Source of the DNA: DATILI01 sp035476635
GTDB lineage: Bacteria; Pseudomonadota; Gammaproteobacteria; Burkholderiales; Burkholderiaceae_C
Reading direction: 5' to 3'
Length of the DNA: 23,017 nt
NCBI GenBank assembly: GCA_035476635.1
Contig: DATILI010000086.1
Location: forward strand, 1-23,017
A program made the position numbers and the translations under genes. The notes beneath the pieces are model-generated. The model had not been told where the DNA came from and ran no database searches. It was given only the letters and a program-made list of their open reading frames with translations. Positions 16,755-23,017 of the stretch are shown piece after piece. How positions within the stretch are numbered: position 1 is the stretch's first letter; every line of letters starts with the position of its first letter.

Positions 16755-19022
16755 TCATCCCAGCTTGAATGGCAGTTCGCGCGGCGTTTTGCCCGTCAGG
16801 CGCGCCACCGCATTGGCAAAGGCCGGCGCCAATGCCGGCAGGCCCGGCTCGCCCATGCCGGTCGGCGGCTCGGCACTGGGCACGATGTGCACCGAGAAGC
16901 CCGGCATGTCGGTGATGCGCGGCACCACGAAGTCGCCGAAATTGCCTTGCTCCACCACGCCGTCCTTCAGCGTGATGGCCGCGCCGGGCAGGCACATCGA
17001 CAATCCCATCAGCGCGGCGCCCTGCACCTGCGCCTCCACGCTCAAGGGGTTGACCGCGAGATTGCAGTGCACGCCGGCCGTGACCTGGTGCAGCTTGGGC
17101 GTGCCGTCCTTGACCGACGCCTCGACCACGTAGGCAATGACCGAGCTGAACGACTCATGCACGGCCACGCCCCAGGCGCGACCGGCTGCGAGCTTGCGCC
17201 TGCCATAGCCCGACTTTTCCACGGCGAGCTGCAGCGCCGCCTTGTGGCGCGGATGCTTGTCGCCCATCAGCTTCATGCGATAGGCCACCGGGTCTTGGTT
17301 GGTGGCGCGCGCGATTTCGTCGAGCAGGGTCTCCATCACGTAGGCCGTGTGCGTGGAGCCGACCGAGCGCCACCACAGTACCGGCACGTTGACCTTCGGG
17401 TGGTGCACCGACAGGCGCATCGGGATCGCGTAGGGCTCCTTCATGCCCTCGACCGCCGTGGCGTCGATCCCGTCCTTGACCATGAAGCCCTCGAACGGCG
17501 AACCGGTCACGATGGACTGGCCGACGATGACATGGTCCCAGGCGAGGATATTGCCCTGGGCATCGAAGCCGATCTCGGCACGGTGCACGTGCATGGGCCG
17601 GTAGTAGCCGCCCTTGATGTCGTCCTCGCGGCTCCACAGCACGCGCACCGGCGCATCGATGCCAGCCGTGCGCGCCGCCTTGGCCACGCTGCAGGCCTCG
17701 ACCACATAGTCGCTCGTGGGAATGGCGCGCCGGCCGAAACCGCCGCCGGCCATCTGCACGTTGACCTTGATGTTCTGCGGCGCCACCCCCAGGGCCTTGG
17801 ACGCCGCCATCGCATCCAGCCCGGGCATCTGCGTGCCCATCCAGAGCTCGGCCTTGTCGCCGCTCACGGCCACCGTGCAATTGAGCGGCTCCATCGGCGC
17901 GTGGGCGAGATAGGGAAAGCTGAATTCGGCGCTGATCTTCTTAGGCGCATTTGCCAGCGGCGCCATGTCGGCGTTGAAGCGGACCATGCCCGGCTTTTTC
18001 GCCAGCTCCCGGTACTGCGCCAGCAACTGCAAGGTATCGGCCTTTTCCACGCCCTCGCTGCTCCACTCCAGCTTGAGCGCATCGCGCCCTTGCTTGGCGG
18101 CCCAGTAGCCGCTGGCCACCACGGCCACGCCCTCGCCGCCCCGGTCCAGCGGCACGCGCAGCACGGCCTTCACACCGGGCACGGCCTTGGCGGCCGCGTC
18201 GTCCAGCGACTTGAGCCTGCCGGAAAACACCGGCGGATGCGCCACCACGGCCGTCAGCATGCCGGGCAGCTTGACGTCGATGCCGTAGTCCTGCATGCCG
18301 CTGGATTTGTCTTTCGCATCCAGGCGGCCTGTGGGCTTGCCGATCAGGCGGAACTGTTTCGGGTCCTTGAGCGTCACCTTCTCCGGCACGGGCAGCTGCA
18401 TCGCCGCCTCGGCCAGCTCGCCATAGCCCAGCTTCTTGCCGCCGGGGCCCAGCACCCAGCCGCTTTGCGTGCGCAGGCTGGCCGCGTCCACGCCCCACTG
18501 CGCGGCAGCGGCCGACACCAGCATGGCCCGGCTGCGCGCGCCCAGCTCGCGGTACTGGGTGTAGGAGTTCTTGATCGCGTTGGAGCCGCCGGTCAGGTGC
18601 ATGCCGAAGGCCGGGTCGACATAGGCCGGGCCTGCGTCGCCATGCACCGAGCGCACCTTGCTCCAGTCGGCATCAAGCTCCTCGGCCAGGATCAGCGGCA
18701 ATCCGGTTTGCACGCCCTGGCCGAAATCGAGCCGGTTGATGGTCACCGTCACCGTGCCGTCCTTGGCGATGCGCACAAAGGCGCCGGGCTGTTCGGTCGG
18801 CTTCAGGCCGGCCGGCTTGCTGTCCTGCTGCGCAAGAGCCCCCAAGGGAGCCGCTCCCAGCACACCGAGCGCGAAGCCGGAGGACGTGGCCAGCTTGACG
18901 AAGCTGCGCCGCGAAAGCGCGGCATCCGGCATGGCGTCGCCAGCCTCCGGCGCGCGCTGCGCCATCGCGGCAAGCCCCTTGGGCATGGAAGAGCGGATCA
19001 GTTCGTTCGATGGAAAGTGCAT
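16755..19022 (-). CDS. Xanthine oxidase-family molybdopterin-binding subunit, IorB-like (first copy)
   Basis: A 755-residue paralogue of the neighbouring large subunit. A Tat motif SRRSFVKL (R38, R39) follows an unusually long n-region, then a hydrophobic stretch ending ALAQ. The IorB pattern is present: LDFGQGVQTGLP, LTGGSNAIKNSY, GGGFGRR and TGMGEP, with E725 as expected catalytic glutamate. GGGGAG lies 5 bases before the ATG at 19022. By eye it is clearly diverged from the second copy, including the PTGMGEP versus PGGIGEP active-site loop, so the two probably differ in substrate. It starts 11 bases after its [2Fe-2S] subunit, the same spacing as in the other pair. Confidence 0.92.
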   Translation of the reverse strand: MHFPSNELIRSSMPKGLAAMAQRAPEAGDAMPDAALSRRSFVKLATSSGFALGVLGAAPLGALAQQDSKPAGLKPTEQPGAFVRIAKDGTVTVTINRLDFGQGVQTGLPLILAEELDADWSKVRSVHGDAGPAYVDPAFGMHLTGGSNAIKNSYTQYRELGARSRAMLVSAAAAQWGVDAASLRTQSGWVLGPGGKKLGYGELAEAAMQLPVPEKVTLKDPKQFRLIGKPTGRLDAKDKSSGMQDYGIDVKLPGMLTAVVAHPPVFSGRLKSLDDAAAKAVPGVKAVLRVPLDRGGEGVAVVASGYWAAKQGRDALKLEWSSEGVEKADTLQLLAQYRELAKKPGMVRFNADMAPLANAPKKISAEFSFPYLAHAPMEPLNCTVAVSGDKAELWMGTQMPGLDAMAASKALGVAPQNIKVNVQMAGGGFGRRAIPTSDYVVEACSVAKAARTAGIDAPVRVLWSREDDIKGGYYRPMHVHRAEIGFDAQGNILAWDHVIVGQSIVTGSPFEGFMVKDGIDATAVEGMKEPYAIPMRLSVHHPKVNVPVLWWRSVGSTHTAYVMETLLDEIARATNQDPVAYRMKLMGDKHPRHKAALQLAVEKSGYGRRKLAAGRAWGVAVHESFSSVIAYVVEASVKDGTPKLHQVTAGVHCNLAVNPLSVEAQVQGAALMGLSMCLPGAAITLKDGVVEQGNFGDFVVPRITDMPGFSVHIVPSAEPPTGMGEPGLPALAPAFANAVARLTGKTPRELPFKLG

Positions 19023-19033
19023 GTCGGCTCCCC

Positions 19034-19495
19034 TCAGGCGATGGAATTGGCGGCGTCTTTGATCGCCGCGCGGATGCGCACATAAGTACCGCAGCGGCAG
19101 ATGTTGCCGGCCATGGCGGCGTCGATGTCGGCATCGCTGGGCCGCCGCTTGTTCTTGAGCAGGGCCGTTGCACTCATGATCTGGCCGCTTTGGCAATACC
19201 CGCACTGCGCCACGTCGTGCTTGACCCAGGCGGTTTGCACCGCCTTGCCGACTTTGTCAGCGGCCACCGCTTCGATAGTGGTGATCTTCTGGCCGGCAGC
19301 CGCGGAGATCGGCGTCACGCAGGAGCGGATCGGCGAGCCATTCAAATGCACGGTGCAGGCACCGCACAGGGCCTGGCCGCAGCCGAACTTGGTGCCCGTC
19401 ATGCCCAGCGTATCGCGCAAGGCCCAGAGAATGGGCGTGGAAGGGTCGGCATCGACCGTAGTCGGTTTGCCATTGAGAGTGATGTTGATGGCCAT
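19034..19495 (-). CDS. [2Fe-2S] subunit of molybdenum hydroxylase, IorA-like (first copy)
   Basis: A 153-residue two-cluster iron-sulfur subunit with the same cysteine layout as its paralogue: FGCGQALCGACTVH and RSC for the first cluster, QCGYC and ICRCGTY for the second. The C-terminal part, PSDADIDAAM and NICRCGTY, is nearly the same in both copies, while the N-terminal part is more diverged. AAGGAG lies about 8 bases before the ATG at 19495; the longer upstream opening would run into the promoter of pdxH and is rejected. It is the first gene of the Mo-hydroxylase block and is divergent from pdxH. Confidence 0.95.
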   Translation of the reverse strand: MAINITLNGKPTTVDADPSTPILWALRDTLGMTGTKFGCGQALCGACTVHLNGSPIRSCVTPISAAAGQKITTIEAVAADKVGKAVQTAWVKHDVAQCGYCQSGQIMSATALLKNKRRPSDADIDAAMAGNICRCGTYVRIRAAIKDAANSIA

Positions 19496-19579
19496 GGGGC
19501 GGCTCCTTGTATGGGATGCGTGTTTTTCGCCCGTGCTTTGTACTCCATTTTCGAGCGGGCTGCAGGCGCCCCGCATTCC

Positions 19580-19585
19580 TACAAT
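19580..19585 (+). promoter_or_regulatory. Candidate -10 element of pdxH (leaderless transcript)
   Basis: TACAAT, five of six consensus bases, lies 7 bases before the pdxH ATG. There is no ribosome binding site between, so the transcript would begin at or next to ATG. The -35 region is poor. Confidence 0.5.
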
Positions 19586-19592
19586 AGCGGCC

Positions 19593-20231
19593 ATGAACAT
19601 CGCCGATCTCCGCAAGAGCTACGAACGCGCCGAACTCAACGAGGAGGCGTCGCATGCCGATCCGCTGCAGCAGTTCGACCAATGGCTCAACGAAGCCATC
19701 CAGGCCCAGGTGCCGGAGCCCAACGCCATGACCTTGGCCACGGTCGCCGGCAATCTGCGGCCCAGCACCCGCATCGTGCTGGTCAAGGGCTATGACGCGC
19801 GCGGCATCGTCTGGTACACCAACTATGAAAGCCGCAAGGGCCAGGAGCTGGCGGGCAACCCGTATGCGGCGCTGCAATTCCACTGGGTCGAACTGGAGCG
19901 CGTGGTGCGCATCGAAGGCGTGGTGGAAAAGGTCAGCGCCGAAGAGAGCGACGCCTATTTCCACAGCCGCCCACTGGACTCACGCATCGGCGCCTGGGCA
20001 TCGCCGCAATCGCAGGTGATTTCCGGGCGCAGTGTGCTGGTGGCCAATGCCGCGCGCTACGGCGCCCAATTCCTGCTCAGGCCACCCCGCCCGCCGCATT
20101 GGGGCGGCTACCGCCTGCTGCCCGACAGCTGGCAGTTTTGGCAAGGCCGCAAGAGCCGGCTGCACGACCGGCTGCGCTATACCCCCCAACAAGCATCGCA
20201 AGCCTGGCTGCGCGAGCGCCTGGCGCCCTGA
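19593..20231 (+). CDS. pdxH: Pyridoxamine/pyridoxine 5'-phosphate oxidase
   Basis: A 212-residue FMN enzyme that makes pyridoxal 5'-phosphate by oxidising pyridoxine or pyridoxamine phosphate. The family start LRKSYERAELNEE (6-18) is intact. FMN-binding segments are RPSTRIVLVKG (56-66) and YTNYESRKG; RVVRIEGVVEKVSAEESD and SRPLDSRIGAWASPQS follow. The C-terminal RLHDR (189-193) has the arginine and histidine equivalent to E. coli R197 and H199. Length is usual. The upstream in-frame extension to 19101 is antisense to the IorA-like gene and is rejected. It is divergent from the Mo-hydroxylase block. Confidence 0.96.
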   Translation: MNIADLRKSYERAELNEEASHADPLQQFDQWLNEAIQAQVPEPNAMTLATVAGNLRPSTRIVLVKGYDARGIVWYTNYESRKGQELAGNPYAALQFHWVELERVVRIEGVVEKVSAEESDAYFHSRPLDSRIGAWASPQSQVISGRSVLVANAARYGAQFLLRPPRPPHWGGYRLLPDSWQFWQGRKSRLHDRLRYTPQQASQAWLRERLAP

Positions 20232-20497
20232 AAACGGCGCCTCAAGACGGTGCGGCCGTTGCCGTTCACTCCGGACTTGTCGCCGTTCGTCCCCCGGCCC
20301 CGGCAGAATTCACAAAACACCGCAGCGAAGGCTGCGCATCCGCGGGAACTCGCTTATAACTAGGTTTGGCGCTGCTACCCCGCGTGCTGAAAGTTGGCGT
20401 GTCTCACTGCAGGAATGGCCTGGATGACGCATTGCCCGGCTGCGAGGACTGGTTCCAACGGTGGGGCATGGGAGTGTAAATACAAGGGAGTAGTTGC
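20232..20497. other. Intergenic region upstream of the diguanylate cyclase gene
   Basis: This 266-bp gap has no convincing gene. It holds a GGCGCC-N8-GGCGCC hairpin that spans the pdxH stop (20222-20241, no T run), a small CGCAGC-GAAG-GCTGCG hairpin (20321-20336) and a TATAAC hexamer (20355-20360) that could be a -10 element about 140 bases before the GTG start. None is strong on its own. Confidence 0.4.
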
Positions 20498-22327
20498 GTG
20501 TCGGCAACACTGAAGATTCTGCTGGTGGAAGACTCGGCAAATGATGCCGAATTGGCGCTGCGCGAGCTCAAGCGCGCGGGGCTGAGCTGTACCGGCCTGC
20601 GGGTGGACACGGAGCCCGAATTCGAGCGCGCGCTTGAGGATTTCAAGCCCAACGTCATCCTTTCGGATTTCAGCATGCCGCGCTTTGACGGCATGGCGGC
20701 GCTGGCCATCGCCCATGAGAAGCATCCCCAGATTCCATTCATCTTCGTCTCGGGAACCCTGGGTGAGGAGTACGCGATCCGCGCCCTGAAAAGCGGCGCT
20801 ACAGACTATGTGCTCAAGAGCAATATGGTGCGGCTCCCGCCGACGGTGGAGCGGGCTTTCCTGGAGGCCAGTGCCGCCGAGGAGCAGCAGCGCATGCAGA
20901 CGGCGCTGCGCCTGAGCGAGCAACGTTACAAGCTGGCCGCCTCCACCGGCGATCTATGGGACTGGACGCTTTCCACCGGCCAGGCCTACATATCGCACCT
21001 GTGGAAGGAGCGGCTCGGCTACGAAGACCATGAGGTGCCCAACACGTCCGAGTCCTGGATCTCGCTGCTGCACCCGGAAGACCGTGAAACGGTGCTGGAC
21101 GCCGTTCGCGCGCACATCACGAAAAAAACACCCTGCGACGTGGAATACCGCGCGCGTACCAAGCAGGGCGAATACCGCTGGCTGCACTCCAAAGGCCAGG
21201 CGACCTGGGACGAGAACGGCGTCGCGACCTATATGGCGGGCACGGTCGCCGACATCACCGAGCGCAAGCAGGCCGAGATCAAGGTCCGGCGGCTGAACCG
21301 GGTGTATGCGGTGCTCAGCGGCATCAATGGCCTGACGGTGCGCGTGCGCAATCCGGATGAGCTATTTCGCGAAGCCTGCCGCATCGCGGTAGAAGCCGGC
21401 CAGTTCCGGCTGGCCTGGATCGGCCTGGGGGACCGGGAGGCCATGGCGGTGCGGCCGGTGGCCTGGCATGGCCTCGGCCAGGACTATGTCGGCTTGATGC
21501 CGCTGGGCCTGGACCGCAACGACCCGGCCAGCTACGGGCTCACGGGCAAAGCCTATAACAGAGGTGTTCCCGTCATCATCCAAGACATGCAGACCGACCC
21601 GCGGATCCTGCTCCAGGAACAAGGCCGGGCGCGCGGGTTTCGTTCGCTGGCGATACTCCCGCTGATCGTTTCCTCGGAGGTCGTCGGCACGTTGGCCCTG
21701 TATGCCGGGGAACCCGGATTCTTCGACGCCGAGGAAGTGAAACTGCTGGTCGAGCTGGCCAGCGACGTCGCGTTCGCACTGGACTACATCGACAAGGCCG
21801 ACAAACTCAGCCAGCTTGCCTATTTCGACTCCCTGACCGGCCTGCCCAACCGGCGCTTGCTGATGGACCGGCTGCGGCGCGCGCAGCTCAACAGCAGCCG
21901 GCAGCGCGCGCCCTTTGCGGTCCTGTTCATCGACCTGGACGATTTCAAGCAGGTCAATGACCTCTACGGGCACGACACCGGCGACAAGCTGCTGGCGGAA
22001 GTGGCGCAGCGCCTGCAGGCGTCGGTCCGGCAAAACGACACCGTTGCCCGCTTGGGCGGCGACGAGTTCGTGGTGATCCTGGAAGACCTTGGCGCGACCG
22101 AAGAAGTCGCGGCCGCCAACGTTCAGGCGGTCGCCGAGAAAATTCTCGACCTGCTGTCCCAGGAATACGTGCTGGGCACACAGAGCCATAGCTGCTCGGC
22201 CAGCGTGGGCATCGAACTATTGAACGGCAGCGACCACAGCGTCGAGCAGATCCTGAAGAACGCAGATGCGGCAATGTACCGGGTGAAGCGGTCGCGCAGG
22301 GGCGATGCATGTGTTGGCAGGCTCTAG
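20498..22327 (+). CDS. Response regulator with PAS, GAF and GGDEF domains (diguanylate cyclase)
   Basis: A 609-residue signalling protein. Residues 5-122 are a receiver domain with acidic E11/D12, phosphoacceptor D57 (in LSDFSMP) and K107. Residues about 135-257 are a PAS domain with PAC segment (EYRARTKQGEYRWLHSKG). Residues about 280-430 are a GAF domain. Residues about 436-600 are a GGDEF domain with DSLTGLPNRR, the intact active site GGDEF (520-524) and an intact inhibitory RxxD (R511-D514) five residues before it. It should make cyclic di-GMP, with product feedback. There is no membrane segment. The start is GTG with AAGGGAG 7 bases upstream. Its kinase is not visible. It ends one base from the convergent PhoD-like gene. 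Confidence 0.95.
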   Translation: MSATLKILLVEDSANDAELALRELKRAGLSCTGLRVDTEPEFERALEDFKPNVILSDFSMPRFDGMAALAIAHEKHPQIPFIFVSGTLGEEYAIRALKSGATDYVLKSNMVRLPPTVERAFLEASAAEEQQRMQTALRLSEQRYKLAASTGDLWDWTLSTGQAYISHLWKERLGYEDHEVPNTSESWISLLHPEDRETVLDAVRAHITKKTPCDVEYRARTKQGEYRWLHSKGQATWDENGVATYMAGTVADITERKQAEIKVRRLNRVYAVLSGINGLTVRVRNPDELFREACRIAVEAGQFRLAWIGLGDREAMAVRPVAWHGLGQDYVGLMPLGLDRNDPASYGLTGKAYNRGVPVIIQDMQTDPRILLQEQGRARGFRSLAILPLIVSSEVVGTLALYAGEPGFFDAEEVKLLVELASDVAFALDYIDKADKLSQLAYFDSLTGLPNRRLLMDRLRRAQLNSSRQRAPFAVLFIDLDDFKQVNDLYGHDTGDKLLAEVAQRLQASVRQNDTVARLGGDEFVVILEDLGATEEVAAANVQAVAEKILDLLSQEYVLGTQSHSCSASVGIELLNGSDHSVEQILKNADAAMYRVKRSRRGDACVGRL

Positions 22328-22328
22328 C

Positions 22329-23017
22329 TCATACCTTCTCGACAACCGGCCGCCCCGCCGCCACGGAAAACTTCGCCAGCGTCTCAATCCGCGCATCACT
22401 GCGCGTCACGTCGTCCACCACCCGAAGCGTGGTCGTCATCTGGCTGGGAGTCAGTTCCACCACGCCATAGCCCTTGCGTTGCGCATCGGCAAACACAAAA
22501 TGCGGGTTCTCGGCCAGCCGCTCGGCCGTCTTCGCGTTGCCGCCGGAGCGCGACGTCACGCTGGTGCCGCAGAACTCCACGGCCAGCGCCGGACTTGAGG
22601 GTTTGCCGTAATCCGCAAGCACATGGCCGACCCAGTTTTCATGCACGTCGCCGCCCAGCAGCACGGGGTTGGCAACGCGGTGCTTCTGCAGTGCCGCAGT
22701 CACGCGTTCGCGCGCGGCCGGATAGCCGTCCCAGCCATCGTTCCAGAGCATTGAACCCGGGCCTGGCCGGTTGTCGCGCCGGGCAAACAGGCTTTGCTGG
22801 CCGATCACGTTCCAGCCGCCGGAACCGTTTGCCAGCGCATTCCCCAACCACTGCTCCTGCACCGGGCCCAGCAAGCTGCGCCTGGGGTCCGTCCACGCGC
22901 TGCAAGCGTCCGGATCGACGATGCCTGATCCCAATTTGCCATCGCGCGTGCAGGCCTGCGCGTCACGGTACTGGCGGTCGTCCAGCAAATACAGCGTGGC
23001 GAGCCGGCCATGGGGCA
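22329..23017 (-). CDS. PhoD-like alkaline phosphatase, C-terminal part (cut by window edge)
   Basis: About 228 residues are visible, and the frame is open to the window edge. The sequence matches the C-terminal half of the PhoD family of metallophosphatases/phosphodiesterases: LLDDRQYRD near the start, then EQWLGNAL, RDNRPGPGSMLWNDGWDGYP and the metal-binding LGGDVHENW, then the VEFCGTSVTSRSGG segment. The family is usually Tat-exported and acts on phosphate esters in the periplasm; the signal and N-terminal domain lie outside the window. It is convergent with the diguanylate cyclase gene, one base apart. Confidence 0.92.
   Translation of the reverse strand, partial: PHGRLATLYLLDDRQYRDAQACTRDGKLGSGIVDPDACSAWTDPRRSLLGPVQEQWLGNALANGSGGWNVIGQQSLFARRDNRPGPGSMLWNDGWDGYPAARERVTAALQKHRVANPVLLGGDVHENWVGHVLADYGKPSSPALAVEFCGTSVTSRSGGNAKTAERLAENPHFVFADAQRKGYGVVELTPSQMTTTLRVVDDVTRSDARIETLAKFSVAAGRPVVEKV

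Noticed and set aside
16617..19085. Open plus-strand frame of 822 codons opposite the first IorB-like gene
   Set aside because: Same reason: a composition artefact of the real minus-strand gene, with no recognisable domain.
20222..20241. GGCGCC-N8-GGCGCC hairpin at the end of pdxH as a terminator
   Set aside because: There is no T run after the stem, and GGCGCC is itself a palindrome that is common in GC-rich DNA.

Overview
The window is GC-rich chromosomal DNA of a betaproteobacterium, most likely in the Burkholderiales and probably near the Comamonadaceae. This rests on DUF6502, PEP-CTERM and IorAB-like genes, the general protein style and high-GC codon use; no rRNA or marker gene in the window fixes the genus. 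I see no tRNA, rRNA, CRISPR array, insertion sequence, integrase or phage gene. The layout is compact, and the longest gene-free stretch is about 266 bases.

Region 1 (1-4200) is envelope and surface related. A DUF6502 gene and a lipoprotein gene cut by the window edge overlap by 4 bases on the minus strand. Divergent from them is an exported PEP-CTERM protein with a likely sigma-54 promoter, an upstream inverted repeat and a strong intrinsic terminator. A minus-strand pair follows: a DUF4382 lipoprotein and an RcnB/CigR-like secreted protein.

Region 2 (4200-9570) starts with gloA, a glyoxalase I with all four metal ligands. Next is a tight minus-strand operon, edd-eda-HAD hydrolase-MFS exporter, carrying the two defining enzymes of the Entner-Doudoroff pathway. 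A palindromic site resembling a HexR operator lies 7 bases upstream of edd, with a weaker related copy 69 bp away.

Region 3 (9570-13450) holds a ChaC-type gamma-glutamylcyclotransferase, a lipoprotein Cu/Zn superoxide dismutase, a serine hydrolase of the beta-lactamase/class C type, and a RidA-family protein divergent from a LysR regulator. The RidA protein lacks the usual catalytic arginine.

Region 4 (13430-19500) is the most distinctive block. It has two tandem, diverged copies of a two-subunit molybdenum hydroxylase of the isoquinoline 1-oxidoreductase (IorAB) type. Each copy is a [2Fe-2S] subunit followed 11 bases later by a Tat-exported molybdopterin subunit. A MobA/MocA-like cofactor nucleotidyltransferase with a TTG start follows. 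No FAD subunit, cytochrome or XdhC chaperone is visible, so periplasmic enzymes that pass electrons to an outside acceptor are likely.

Region 5 (19590-23017) holds pdxH, a REC-PAS-GAF-GGDEF diguanylate cyclase with intact active and inhibitory sites, and the C-terminal part of a PhoD-like phosphatase. gloA, chaC and pdxH each have a -10-like hexamer 6-8 bases before ATG and no ribosome binding site, which suggests leaderless transcripts. I found no clear undescribed defence or mobile system. The best leads are the paired Mo-hydroxylases, the sigma-54/PEP-CTERM module, the edd operator and the uncharacterised DUF gene pairs.
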